This document shows, piece after piece, positions 1 to 15,000 of a stretch of DNA of 64,000 nucleotides. How positions within the stretch are numbered: position 1 is the stretch's first letter; each line of letters begins with the position of its first letter. The DNA is taken from assembly GCF_949628215.1 (NCBI RefSeq), contig NW_027441288.1, positions 62,001 to 126,000 on the forward strand, in the 5' to 3' direction. A program made the position numbers and the translations under genes. A model generated the notes under the pieces. It was not told the origin of the DNA and ran no database searches. It saw only the letters and a list, made by a program, of their open reading frames with translations. Origin of the DNA: Phalacrocorax aristotelis. Taxonomy: Eukaryota; Chordata; Aves; Suliformes; Phalacrocoracidae.

Positions 1-3000
1 GATGTACTGGGAGGGAACTGGGACGTACTGTGAGGACACTGGGATGTACTGGTATGTACTGGGAGGGAAGTGTTATGTACTGAGGGGAACTGGGACGTAC
101 TGGGATGTACTGGGAGGGAACTGTGAAGTACTGGGATGTACTGGGAGTGAACTGGGAGGGAACTGGTATGTAGTAGGATGTACTGGGTGGGAACTGGGAT
201 GTACCGGGAGGGAACTGGGATGTACTGGGAGGGAACTGGTATGTACTGGGAGGGAACTGGGATGTACTGGGATGTAGTGGGAGGGAACTGGGAGGGAACT
301 GGGATGTAGTGGGAGGGAACTGGTATGTACTGGGAGGGAACTGGGATGTACTGGGACATACTGGCAGGGAACTGGGATGTACTGGGAGGGGATTGGGACG
401 GACTGGGAGGGAACTGGGATGTACTGGGAGGGATCTGGGATGTACTGGGCTGCACTGGTAGGGAACTGGGATGTACTGGGAGGAAACTGGAATGTCCCAG
501 TTGACACCCACTTCCCTCCCAGTGCCTCCCAGTATATCCCAGTTTCCTCCCAGTACATCCCAGTAAATCCCAGTTTGCTCCCAGTACATCCCAGTACATC
601 GCAGTACATTCCAGTTCCGTTCCTGTACATCCCAATACATCCCCATTCCATGCCAGTACATCCCAGTTCCCTACCAGTTCATCCCCGTACATCCCAATTC
701 CCTCCCGGGTCACTACCACTTCTTTCCCAGTTCCGTCCCATTACATCCCAGCACATCCCAGTTCCCTCCCAGTACATCCCAGTTCCCTCCCAGTACATCC
801 CAGGTCCCTCCCAGTAACCCCCAGGTCCCTCCCAGTACTGGGAGGGAACTGGGATGTACTGGGAGGCACTACAATGTGCGGGGATGCCCTGGGATGTACT
901 GTGGAGGAACTAGGATGTACAGGCTTGTACTGGGTTGTACCGGGTGGAACTGGCAGGGATTTGGGATGTACCAGGATCTACTGGGATGTACTGGGAGGTA
1001 ACTGTTATGTACTGGGAGTGAACTGGGAGGGAACTGGGATGTACTGGGAGGGAACTGGGATGTACCAGGATGTACTGGGATGTACTGGTATGTACTGGGA
1101 GGGAAGTGTTATGTACTGAGGGGAACTGCGACGTACTGGGATGTACTGGGAGGGAACTGTGAAGTACTGGGATGTACTGGGAGTGAACTGGGAGGGAACT
1201 GGTATGTAGTAGGATGTACTGGGTGGGAACTGGGATGTACCGGGAGGGAACTGGGATGTACTGGGAGGGAACTGGTATGTACTGGGAGGGAACTGGGATG
1301 TACTGGGATGTAGTGGGAGGGAACTGGGAGGGAACTGGGATGTAGTGGGAGGGAACTGGTATGTACTGGGAGGGAACTGGGATGTACTGGGACATACTGG
1401 CAGGGAACTGGGATGTACTGGGAGGGGATTGGGACGGACTGGGAGGGAACTGGGATGTACTGGGCTGCACTGGTAGGGAACTGGGATGTACTGGGAGGAA
1501 ACTGGAATGTCCCAGTTGACACCCACTTCCCTCCCAATGCCTCCCAGTATATCCCAGTTTCCTCCCAGTATATCCCAGTTTCCTCCCAGTACATCCCAGT
1601 AAATCCCAGCTCGCTGCCAGTACATGCCAATACATCGCTGTACATTCCAGTTCTGTTCCTGTACATCCCAATACATCCCCGTTCCATGCCAGTACATCCC
1701 AGTTCCCTACCAGTTCATCCCCGTACATCCCAATTCCCTCCCGGTTCACTACCACTTCTTTCCCAGTTCCGTCCCATTACATCCCAGTTCCGTCCCATTA
1801 CATCCCAGTACATCCCAGGTCCCTCCCAGTACATCCCAGTTCCCTCCCAGTACATCCCAGTTCCCTCCCAGTACTGGGAGGGACCTGGGATGTACTGGGA
1901 GGCACTACAATGTGCGGGGATGCCCTGGGATGTACTGTGGAGGAACTAGGATGTACAGGCTTGTACTGGGTTGTACCGGGTGGAACTGGCAGGGATTTGG
2001 GATGTACCAGGATCTACTGGGATGTACTGGGAGGTAACTGTTATGTACTGGGAAGGAACAGGGAGGGAACTGGGATGTACTGGTAGGGAACTGGGATGTA
2101 CTGGGAGGGAACTGGGACGTACTGTGAGGACACTGGGATGTACTGGTATGTACTGGGAGGGAAGTGTTATGTACTGAGGGGAACTGGGACGTACTGGGAT
2201 GTACTGGGAGGGAACTGTGAAGTACTGGGATGTACTGGGAGTGAACTGGGAGGGAACTGGTATGTAGTAGGATGTACTGGGTGGGAACTGGGATGTACCA
2301 GGATGTACTGGGATGTACTGGGAGGGAACTGGTATGTACTGGGAGGGAACTGGGATGTACTGGGTTGTAGTGGGAGGGAACTGGGAGGGAACTGGGATGT
2401 AGTGGGAGGGAACTGGTATGTACTGGGAGGGAACTGGGATGTACTGGGACATACTGGCAGGGAACTGGGATGTACTGGGAGGGGATTGGGACGGACTGGG
2501 AGGGAACTGGGATGTACTGGGCTGCACTGGTAGGGAACTGGGATGTACTGGGAGGAAACTGGAATGTCCCAGTTGACACCCACTTCCCTCCCAATGCCTC
2601 CCAGTATATCCCAGTTTCCTCCCAGTATATCCCAGTTTCCTCCAAGTACATCCCAGTAAATCCCAGTTCGCTCCCAGTACATCCCAGTACATCGCAGTAC
2701 ATTCCAGTTCCGTTCCTGTACATCCCAATACATCCCCGTTCCATGCCAGTACATCCCAGTTCCCTACCAGTTCATCCCCGTACATCCCAATTCCCTCCCG
2801 TTTCACTACCACTTCTTTCCCAGTTCCGTCCCATTACATCCCAGTTCCGTCCCATTACATCCCAGCACATCCCAGTTCCCTCCCAGTACATCCCAGTTCC
2901 CTCCCAGTACATCCCAGGTCCCTCCCAGTACATCCCAGGTCCCTCCCAGTACTGGGAGCGAACTGGGATGTACTGGGAGGCACTACAATGTGCGGGGATG

Positions 3001-6000
3001 CCCTGGGATGTACTGTGGAGGAACTAGGATGTACAGGCTTGTACTGGGTTGTACCGGGTGGAACTGGCAGGGATTTGGGATGTACCAGGATCTACTGGGA
3101 TGTACTGGGATGTACTGGGAGGTAACTGTTATGTACTGGGAGTGAACTGGGAGGGAACTGGGACGTACTGGTAGGGAACTGGGATGTACTGGGAGGGAAC
3201 TGGGACGTACTGTGAGGACACTGGGATGTACTGTTATGTACTGGGAGGGAAGTGTTATGTACAGAGGGGAACCGGTGCGTACTGGGATGTACTGGGATGG
3301 AACTGTGAAGTACTGGGATGTACTGGGAGTGAACTGGGAGGGAACTGGTATGTGGTAGGATGTACTGGGTGGGAACTGGGATGTACCAGGATGTACTGGG
3401 ATGTACTGGGAGGGAACTGGTATGTACTGGGAGGGATCTGGTATGTACTGGGAGGGAACTGGGATGTACTGGGACATACTGGCAGGGAACTGGGATGTAC
3501 TGGGAGGGGATTGGGACGGACTGGGAGGGAACTGGGATGTACTGGGCTGCACTGGTAGGGAACTGGGGTGTACTGGGAGGAAACTGGAATGTCCCAGTTG
3601 ACACCCACTTCCCTCCCAATGCCTCCCAGTATATCCCAGTTTCCTCCCAGTATATCCCAGTTTCCTCCCAGTACATCCCAGTAAATCCCAGCTCGCTGCC
3701 AGTACATGCCAATACATCGCTGTACATTCCAGTTCTGTTCCTGTCCATCCCAATACATCCCCGTTCCATGCCAGTACATCCCAGTTCCCTACCAGTTCAT
3801 CCCCATACATCCCAATTCCCTCCCGGTTCACTACCACTTCTTTCCCAGTTCCGTCCCATTACATCCCAGTTCCGTCCCATTACATCCCAGTACATCCCAG
3901 TTCCCTCCCAGTTAATCCCAGGTCCCTCCCAGTACATCCCAGGTCCCTCCCAGTACTGGGAGGGAACTGGGATGTACTGGGAGGCACTACAATGTGCGGG
4001 GATGCCCTGGGATGTACTGTGGAGGAACTAGGATGTACAGGCTTGTACTGGGTTGTACCGGGTGGAACTGGCAGGGATTTGGGATGTACCAGGATCTACT
4101 GGGATGTACTGGGAGGTAACTGTTATGTACTGGGAAGGAACAGGGAGGTAACTGGGATGTACTGGTAGGGAACTGGGATGTACTGGGAGGGAACTGGGAC
4201 GTACTGTGAGGACACTGGGATGTACTGGTATGTACTGGGAGGGAAGTGTTATGTACTGAGGGGAACTGGGACGTACTGGGATGTACTGGGAGGGAACTGT
4301 GAAGTACTGGGATGTACTGGGAGTGAACTGGGAGGGAACTGGTATGTAGTAGGATGTACTGGGTGGGAACTGGGATGTACCGGGAGGGAACTGGGATGTA
4401 CTGGGAGGGAACTGGTATGTACTGGGAGGGAACTGGGATGTACTGGGATGTAGTGGGAGGGAACTGGGAGGAAACTGGGATGTACTGGGAGGGAACTGGT
4501 ATGTACTGGGAGGGAACTGGGATGTACTGGGACATACTGGCAGGGAACTGGGATGTACTGGGAGGGGATTGGGACGGACTGGGAGGGAACTGGGATGTTC
4601 TGGGCTGCACTGGTAGGCAACTGGGATGTACTGGGAGGAAACTGGAATGTCCCAGTTGACACCCACTTCCCTCCCAATGCCTCCCAGTATATCCCAGTTT
4701 CCTCCCAGCATATCCCAGTTTCCTCCCAGTACATCCCAGTAAATCCCAGCTCGCTGCCAGTACATCCCAATACATCGCAGTACATTCCAGTTCCGTTCCT
4801 GTACATCCCAATACATCCCCGTTCCATGCCAGTACATCCCAGTTTCCTATCAGTTCATCCCCGTACATCCCAATTCCCTCCCGGTTCACTACCACTTCTT
4901 TCCCAGTGCCTCCCAATACATCCCAGTTCCGTCCCATTACATCCCAGTACATCCCAGGTCCCTCCCAGTACGTCCCAGGTCCCTCCCAGTACATCCCAGG
5001 TCCCTCCCAGTACTGGGAGGGAACTGGGATGTACTGGGAGGCACTACAATGTGCGGGGATGCCCTGGGATGTACTGTGGAGGAACTAGGATGTACAGGCT
5101 TGTACTGGGTTGTACCGGGTGGAACTGGCAGGGATTTGGGATGTACCAGGATCTACTGGGATGTACTGGGAGGTAACTGTTATGTACTGGGAGTGAACTG
5201 GTAGGGAACTGGGATGTACTGGGACGGACTGGGAGGGAACTGGGACGGACTGGGATGCACTGGTAGGGAACTGGGATGTACTGGGAGGAAACTGGAATGT
5301 CCCAGTTGACACCCACTTTCCTCCCAGTTTCCTCCCAGTATATCCCAGTTTCCTCCCAGTACATCCCAGTTTGCTCCCAGTACATCGCAGTACATTCCAG
5401 TTCCGTTCCTGTACATCCCAATACATCCCCGTTCCATGCCAGTACATCCCAGTTTCCTACCAGTTCATCCCCGTACATCCCAATTCCCTCCCGGTTCACT
5501 ACCACTTCTTTCCCAGTGCCTCCCAATACATCCCAGTTCCGTCCCATTACATCCCAGTACATCCCAGTTCCCTCCCAGTACATCCCAGTTCCCTCCCAGT
5601 ACTGTGAGGGAACTGGGACGTACTGTGAGGACACTGGGATGTACTGGTATGTACTGGGAGGGAAGTGTTATGTACTGAGGGGAACTGGGACGTACTGGGA
5701 TGTACTGGGAGGGAACTGGGATGGACTGGGAGGGAACTGGGATGTAGTGGGACATACTGGGAGGGAACTGGGATGTACTGGGGTGTACTGGGAGGGAATT
5801 GTTATGTACCGAGGGGGAACTGGGATGTACTGGGAGTGAAATGTGAAGTACTGGGATGTACTTAGAGGGAAGTGGGAGGGAACTTGAATGTAGTGGGAGG
5901 GTACTGGGATTTACTTGGTTGAAAGTGGCATGTACTGGGATGTACTGGAATGGAACTGGGAGTGAACTGTGTGTGAACTGTGAGGGAACTGGGATGTACT

Positions 6001-9000
6001 GTGAGGGAACTGGGACGTACTGGGACAGACTGGGAGGGATCTGGGATGTACTGGGAGGGATCTGGGATGTACTGGGAGGCACTACAATGTGCGGGGATGC
6101 CCTGGGATGTACTGTGGAGGAACTAGGATGTACAGGCTTGTACTGGGTTGTACCGGGTGGAACTGGCAGGGATTTGGGATGTACCAGGATCTACTGGGAT
6201 GTACTGGGATGTACTGGGAGGTAACTGTTATGTACTGGGAAGGAACAGGGAGGGAACTGGGATGTACTGGGAGGAAACTGGGATGTACTGTGAGGGAACT
6301 GGGACGTACTGTGAGGACACTGGGATGTACTGTTATGTACTGGGAGGGAAGTGTTATGTACTGAGGGGAACTGGGACGTACTGGGATGTACTGGGAGGGA
6401 ACTGTGAAGTACTGGGATGTACTGGGAGTGAACTGGGAGGGAACTGGTATGTAGTAGGATGTACTGGGTGGGAACTGGGATGTACCAGGATGTACTGGGA
6501 GGGAACTGGTATGTACTGGGAGGGAACTGGTATGTACTGGGAGGGAACTGGGATGTACTGGGACATACTGGCAGGGAACTGGGATGTACTGGGAGGGGAT
6601 TGGGACGGACTGGGAGGGAACTGGGATGTACTGGGCTGCACTGGTAGGGAACTGGGATGTACTGGGAGGAAACTGGAATGTCCCAGTTGACACCCACTTC
6701 CCTCCCAATGCCTCCCAGTATATCCCAGTTTCCTCCCAGTACATCCCAGTAAATCCCAGCTCGCTCCCAGTACATGCCAATACATCGCTGTACATTCCAG
6801 TTCTGTTCCTGTACATCCCAATACATCCCCGTTCCATGCCAGTACATCCCAGTTCCCTACCAGTTCATCCCCGTACATCCCAATTCCTTCCCGGTTCACT
6901 ACCACTTCTTTCCCAGTTCCGTCCCATTACATCCCAGTTCCCTCCCATTACATCCCAGTTCCCTCCCAGTTAATCCCAGGTCCCTCCCAGTATATCCCAG
7001 GTCCCTCCCAGTACTGGGAGGGAGCTGGGATGTACTGGGAGGCACTACAATGTGCGGGGATGCCCTGGGATGTACTGTGGAGGAACTAGGATGTACAGGC
7101 TTGTACTGGGTTGTACCGGGTGGAACTGGCAGGGATTTGGGATGTACCAGGATCTACTGGGATGTACTGGGATGTACTGGGAGGTAACTATTGTGTACTG
7201 GGAAGGAACTGGTAGGGAACTGGGATGTACTGGTAGGGAACTGGGATGTACTGGGAGGGAACTGGGACGTAGTGTGAGGACACTGGGATGTACTGGTATG
7301 TACTGGGAGGGAAGTGTTATGTACTGAGGGGAACTGGGACGTACTGGGATGTACTGGGATGGAACTGTGAAGTACGGGGATGTGCTGGGAGTGAACTGGG
7401 AGGGAACTGGTATGTAGTAGGATGTACTGGGTGGGAACTGGGATGTACCAGGATGTACTGGGAGGGAACTGGTATGTACTGGGAGGGAACTGGGATGTAC
7501 TGGGTGGAAAGTGTTGGGAATTGGGATTTACTGGGAGGGAACTGGGATGGACTGGGAGGGAACTGGGATGTAGTGGGACATACTGGGAGGGAACTGGGAT
7601 GTACTGGGGTGTACTGGGAGGGAACTGTTATGTACCGAGGGGGAACTGGGATGTACTGGGAGTGAACTGTGAAGTACTGGGATGTACTTAGAGGGAAGTG
7701 GGAGGGAACTTGGATGTAGTGGGAGGGAACTGGGATTTACTTGGAGGAAAGTGGCATGTACTGGGATGTACTGGAATGGAACTGGGAGTGAACTGTGTGT
7801 GAACTGTGAGGGAACTGGGATGTACTGTGAGGGAACTGGGATGTACTGGGATGTACTGGGACAGACTGGGAGGGATCTGGGATGTACTGGGAGGGATCTG
7901 GGATGTACTGGGCTGCACTGGTAGGGAACTGGGATGTACTGGGAGGAAACTGGAATGTCCCAGTTGACACCCACTTCCCTCCCAGTGCCTCCCAGTATAT
8001 CCCAGTTTCCTCCCAGTACATCCCAGTAAATCCCAGCTCGCTGCCAGTACATCCCAATACATCGCAGTACATTCCAGTTCTGTTCCTGTACATCCCAATA
8101 CATCCCCGTTCCATGCCAGTACATCCCAGTTTCCTACCAGTTCATCCCCGTACATCCCAATTCCCTCCCGTTTCACTACCAGTTCTTTCCCAGTGCCTCC
8201 CAATACATCCCAGTTCCGTCCCATTACATCCCAGTACATCCCAGTTCCCTCCCAGTACGTCCCAGTTCCCTCCCAGTACATCCCAGGTCCCTCCCAGTAC
8301 TGGGAGGGAACTGGGATGTACTGGGAGGCACTACAATGTGCGGGGATGCCCTGGGATGTACTGTGGAGGAACTAGGATGTACAGGCTTGTACTGGGTTGT
8401 ACCGGGTGGAACTGGCAGGGATTTGGGATGTACCAGGATCTACTGGGATGTACTGGGATGTACTGGGAGGTAACTGTTATGTACTGGGAAGGAACTGGTA
8501 GGGAACTGGGATGTACTGGTAGGGAACTGGGATGTACTGGGAGGGAACTGGGACGTACTGTGAGGACACTGGGATGTACTGTTATGTACTGGGAGGGAAG
8601 TGTTATGTACTGAGGGGAACTGGGACGTACTGGGATGTACTGGGAGGGAACTGTGAAGTACTGGGATGTACTGGGAGTGAACTGGGAGGGAACTGGTATG
8701 TAGTAGGATGTACTGGGTGGGAACTGGGATGTACTGGGATGGAACTGGGATGTACTGGGAGGGAACTGGTATGTACTGGGAGGGAACTGGGATGTAGTGG
8801 GAGGGAACTGGGAGGGAACTGGGATTTACTGGGAGGGAACTGGGATGTGCTGGGAGGGAACTGGGATGTACTGGGACATACTGGCAGGGAACTGGGACGT
8901 ACTGGGAGGGGATTGGGACGGACTGGGAGGGAACTGGGACGTACTGTGAGGACACTGGGATGTACTGGTATGTACTGGGAGGGAAGTGTTACGTACTGAG

Positions 9001-12000
9001 GGGAACTGGGACGTACTGTGATGTGCTGGGAGGGAACTGTGAAGTCCTGGGATGTACTTAGCAGCAACTGGGAGGGAACTGGGATGTAGTGTGATGTACT
9101 GGGAGGGAACTGGCATGTACTGGGATGTACTGGAATGGAACTGGGAGTGAACTGTGAGTGAACTGGGAGTGAACTGTGTGTGAACTGTGAGGGAACTGGG
9201 ATGTACTGGGAAGGAAATGGGAGAGAACTGAGATGTACTGGAGGGAACTGGGATGTAGTGGGATATACTGGAGGGAACCTGAATGGACTAAGAGGGAACT
9301 GGGACGTACTGGGAGGGAACTAGGACGCACTGGTAGGGAACTGGGACGGAACTGGGATGTACTGGGACGTACTGGGAGGGAACTGGGACGTACTGGGAGG
9401 TAACTGTTGTGTACTGGGAGTGAACTGGCAGGGAACTGGTATGTAGTAGGATGTACTGGGAGGGAACTGGGATGTACTGGGACGGACTGGGAGGGAACTG
9501 GGACGGACTGGGAGGGAACTGGGACGGACTGGGATGCACTGGTAGGGAACTGGGATGTACTGGGAGGAAACTGGAATGTCCCAGTTGACACCCACTTCCC
9601 TCCCAGTTTCCTCCCAGTATATCCCAGTTTCCTCCCAGTACATCCCAGTAAATCCCAGTTCGCTCCCAGTACATCCCAGTACATTCCAGTTCCGTTCCTG
9701 TACATCCCAATACATCCCAGTTCCATGCCAGTACATCCCAGTTACCTACCAGTTCATCCCCGTACATCCCAATTCCCTCCCGGTTCACTACCACTTCTTT
9801 CCCAGTGCCTCCCAATACATCCCAGTTCCGTCCCATTACATCCCAGTACATCCCAGTTCCCTCCCAGTACGTCCCAGTTCCCTCCCAGTACTGGGAGGGA
9901 CCTGGGATGTACTGGGAGGCACTACAATGTGCGGGGATGTCCTGGGATGTACCGTGGAGGAACTAGGATGTACAGGCTTGTACTGGGTTGTACCGGGTGG
10001 AACTGGCAGGGATTTGGGATGTACCAGGATCTACTGGGATGTACTGGGATGTACTGGGAGGTAACTGTTGTGTACTGGGAGTGAACTGGGAGGGACCTGG
10101 GATGTACTGGAAGGCACTACAATGTGCGGGGATGCACAGGGATGTACTGTGGAGGAACTAGGATGTACAGGCTTGTACTGGGTTGTACCGGGTGGAACTG
10201 GCAGGGATTTGAAATGTCCTAGTATCTACTAGGATGTACTGGGATGTACTGGGAGGTAACTGTTGTGTACTGGGAGTGAACTGGGAGGGAACTGTGAAGT
10301 ACTGGGATGTACTTAGAGGGAACTGGGATGTACTGGGAGGGAACTGGGATGTACTGTGAGGGAACTTGGATGTACTGGGATGTACTGGGACGGACTGGGA
10401 GGGAACTGGGATGTACTGGGAGGGATCTGGGATGTACTGGGCTGCACTGGTAGGGAACTGGGATGTACTGGGAAGAAACTGGAATGTCCCAGTTGACACC
10501 CACTTCCCTCCCAGTGCCTCCCAGTATATCCCAGTTTCCTCCCAGTACATCCCAGTAAATCCCAGTTTGCTCCCAGTACATCCCAGTACATCGCAGTACA
10601 TTCCAGTTCCGTTCCTGTCCATCCCAATACATCCCCATTCCATGCCAGTACATCCCAGTTCCCTACCAGTTCATCCCCGTACATCCCAATTCCCTCCCGT
10701 TTCACTACCACTTCTTTCCCAGTTCCGTCCCATTACATCCCAGTTCCGTCCCATTACATCCCAGTACATCCCAGTTCCCTCCCAGTACATCCCAGGTCCC
10801 TCCCAGTACATCCCAGGTCCCTCCCAGTACTGGGAGGGAACTGGGATGTACTGGGAGGCACTACAATGTGCGGGGATGCCCTGGGATGTACTGTGGAGGA
10901 ACTAGGATGTACAGGCTTGTACTGGGTTGTACCGGGTGGAACTGGCAGGGATTTGGGATGTACCAGGATCTACTGGGATGTACTGGGAGGTAACTGTTAT
11001 GTACTGGGAGTGAACTGGGAGGGAACTGGGATGTACTGGGAGGGAACTGGGACGTACCGTGAGGACACTGGGATGTACTGGTATGTACTGGGAGGGAAGT
11101 GTTATGTACTGAGGGGAACTGCGACGTACTGGGATGTACTGGGAGGGAACTGTGAAGTACTGGGATGTACTGGGAGTGAACTGGGAGGGAACTGGTATGT
11201 AGTAGGATGTACTGGGTGGGAACTGGGATGTACCGGGAGGGAACTGGGATGTACTGGGAGGGAACTGGTATGTACTGGGAGGGAACTGGGATGTACTGGG
11301 ATGTAGTGGGAGGGAACTGGGAGGGAACTGGGATGTAGTGGGAGGGAACTGGTATGTACTGGGAGGGAACTGGGATGTACTGGGACATACTGGCAGGGAA
11401 CTGGGATGTACTGGGAGGGGATTGGGACGGACTGGGAGGGAACTGGGATGTACTGGGCTGCACTGGTAGGGAACTGGGATGTACTGGGAGGAAACTGGAA
11501 TGTCCCAGTTGACACCCACTTCCCTCCCAATGCCTCCCAGTATATCCCAGTTTCCTCCCAGTATATCCCAGTTTCCTCCCAGTACATCCCAGTAAATCCC
11601 AGCTCGCTGCCAGTACATGCCAATACATCGCTGTACATTCCAGTTCTGTTCCTGTACATCCCAATACATCCCCGTTCCATGCCAGTACATCCCAGTTCCC
11701 TACCAGTTCATCCCCGTACATCCCAATTCCCTCCCGGTTCACTACCACTTCTTTCCCAGTTCCGTCCCATTACATCCCAGTTCCGTCCCATTACATCCCA
11801 GTACATCCCAGGTCCCTCCCAGTACATCCCAGTTCCCTCCCAGTACGTCCCAGTTCCCTCCCAGTACTGGGAGGGACCTGGGATGTACTGGGAGGCACTA
11901 CAATGTGCGGGGATGTCCTGGGATGTACCGTGGAGGAACTAGGATGTACAGGCTTGTACTGGGTTGTACCGGGTGGAACTGGCAGGGATTTGGGATGTAC

Positions 12001-15000
12001 CAGGATCTACTGGGATGTACTGGGATGTACTGGGAGGTAACTGTTGTGTACTGGGAGTGAACTGGGAGGGACCTGGGATGTACTGGAAGGCACTACAATG
12101 TGCGGGGATGCACAGGGATGTACTGTGGAGGAACTAGGATGTACAGGCTTGTACTGGGTTGTACCGGGTGGAACTGGCAGGGATTTGAAATGTCCTAGTA
12201 TCTACTAGGATGTACTGGGATGTACTGGGAGGTAACTGTTGTGTACTGGGAGTGAACTGGGAGGGAACTGTGAAGTACTGGGATGTACTTAGAGGGAACT
12301 GGGATGTACTGGGAGGGAACTGGGATGTACTGTGAGGGAACTTGGATGTACTGGGATGTACTGGGACGGACTGGGAGGGAACTGGGATGTACTGGGAGGG
12401 ATCTGGGATGTACTGGGCTGCACTGGTAGGGAACTGGGATGTACTGGGAGGAAACTGGAATGTCCCAGTTGACACCCACTTCCCTCCCAGTGCCTCCCAG
12501 TATATCCCAGTTTCCTCCCAGTACATCCCAGTAAATCCCAGTTTGCTCCCAGTACATCCCAGTACATCGCAGTACATTCCAGTTCCGTTCCTGTACATCC
12601 CAATACATCCCCATTCCATGCCAGTACATCCCAGTTCCCTACCAGTTCATCCCCGTACATCCCAATTCCCTCCCGGGTCACTACCACTTCTTTCCCAGTT
12701 CCGTCCCATTACATCCCAGTTCCGTCCCATTACATCCCAGTACATCCCAGTTCCCTCCCAGTACATCCCAGGTCCCTCCCAGTACATCCCAGGTCCCTCC
12801 CAGTACTGGGAGGGAACTGGGATGTACTGGGAGGCACTACAATGTGCGGGGATGCCCTGGGATGTACTGTGGAGGAACTAGGATGTACAGGCTTGTACTG
12901 GGTTGTACCGGGTGGAACTGGCAGGGATTTGGGATGTACCAGGATCTACTGGGATGTACTGGGAGGTAACTGTTATGTACTGGGAGTGAACTGGGAGGGA
13001 ACTGGGATGTACTGGGAGGGAACTGGGAAGTACCGTGAGGACACTGGGATGTACTGGTATGTACTGGGAGGGAAGTGTTATGTACTGAGGGGAACTGCGA
13101 CGTACTGGGATGTACTGGGAGGGAACTGTGAAGTACTGGGATGTACTGGGAGTGAACTGGGAGGGAACTGGTATGTAGTAGGATGTACTGGGTGGGAACT
13201 GGGATGTACCGGGAGGGAACTGGGATGTACTGGGAGGGAACTGGGATGTACTGGGAGGGAACTGGGATGTACTGGGATGTAGTGGGAGGGAACTGGGAGG
13301 GAACTGGGATGTACTGGGAGGGAACTGGTATGTACTGGGAGGGAACTGGGATGTACTGGGACATACTGGCAGGGAACTGGGATGTACTGGGAGGGGATTG
13401 GAACGGACTGGGAGGGAACTGGGATGTACTGGGCTGCACTGGTAGGGAACTGGGATGTACTGGGAGGAAACTGGAATGTCCCAGTTGACACCCACTTCCC
13501 TCCCAATGCCTCCCAGTATATCCCAGTTTCCTCCCAGTATATCCCAGTTTCCTCCCAGTACATCCCAGTAAATCCCAGCTCGCTGCCAGTACATGCCAAT
13601 ACATCGCTGTACATTCCAGTTCTGTTCCTGTACATCCCAATACATCCCCGTTCCATGCCAGTACATCCCAGTTCCCTACCAGTTCATCCCCGTACATCCC
13701 AATTCCCTCCCGGTTCACTACCACTTCTTTCCCAGTTCCGTCCCATTACATCCCAGTTCCGTCCCATTACATCCCAGTACATCCCAGTTCCCTCCCAGTA
13801 CATCCCAGTTCCCTCCCAGTACATCCCAGTTCCCTCCCAGTACTGGGAGGGACCTGGGATGTACTGGGAGGCACTACAATGTGCGGGGATGCCCTGGGAT
13901 GTACTGTGGAGGAACTAGGATGTACAGGCTTGTACTGGGTTGTACCGGGTGGAACTGGCAGGGATTTGGGATGTACCAGGATCTACTGGGATGTACTGGG
14001 AGGTAACTGTTATGTACTGGGAAGGAACAGGGAGGGAACTGGGATGTACTGGTAGGGAACTGGGATGTACTGGGAGGGAACTGGGACGTACTGTGAGGAC
14101 ACTGGGATGTACTGGTATGTACTGGGAGGGAAGTGTTATGTACTGAGGGGAACTGGGACGTACTGGGATGTACTGGGAGGGAACTGTGAAGTACTGGGAT
14201 GTACTGGGAGTGAACTGGGAGGGAACTGGTATGTAGTAGGATGTACTGGGTGGGAACTGGGATGTACTGGGATGGAACTGGGATGTACTGGGAGGGAACT
14301 GGTATGTACTGGGAGGGAACTGGGATGTAGTGGGAGGGAACTGGGAGGGAACTGGTATGTACTGGGAGGGAACTGGGATGTGCTGGGAGGGAACTGGGAT
14401 GTACTGGGACATACTGGCAGGGAACTGGGACGTACTGGGAGGGGATTGGGACGGACTGGGAGGGAACTGGGACGTACTGTGAGGACACTGGGATGTACTG
14501 GTATGTACTGGGAGGGAAGTGTTATGTACTGAGGGGAACTGGGACGTACTGTGATGTGCTGGGAGGGAACTGTGAAGTCCTGGGATGTACTTAGCAGCAA
14601 CTGGGAGGGAACTGGGATGTAGTGTGATGTACTGGGAGGGAACTGGCATGTACTGGGATGTACTGGAATGGAACTGGGAGTGAACTGTGAGTGAACTGGG
14701 AGTGAACTGTGTGTGAACTGTGAGGGAACTGGGATGTACTGGGAGGGAAATGGGAGAGAACTGAGATGTACTGGAGGGAACTGGGATGTAGTGGGATATA
14801 CTGGAGGGAACCTGAATGGACTAAGAGGGAACTGGGACGTACTGGGAGGGAACTAGGACGCACTGGTAGGGAACTGGGACGGAACTGGGATGTACTGGGA
14901 CGTACTGGGAGGGAACTGGGACGTACTGGGAGGTAACTGTTGTGTACTGGGAGTGAACTGGCAGGGAACTGGTATGTAGTAGGATGTACTGGGAGGGAAC

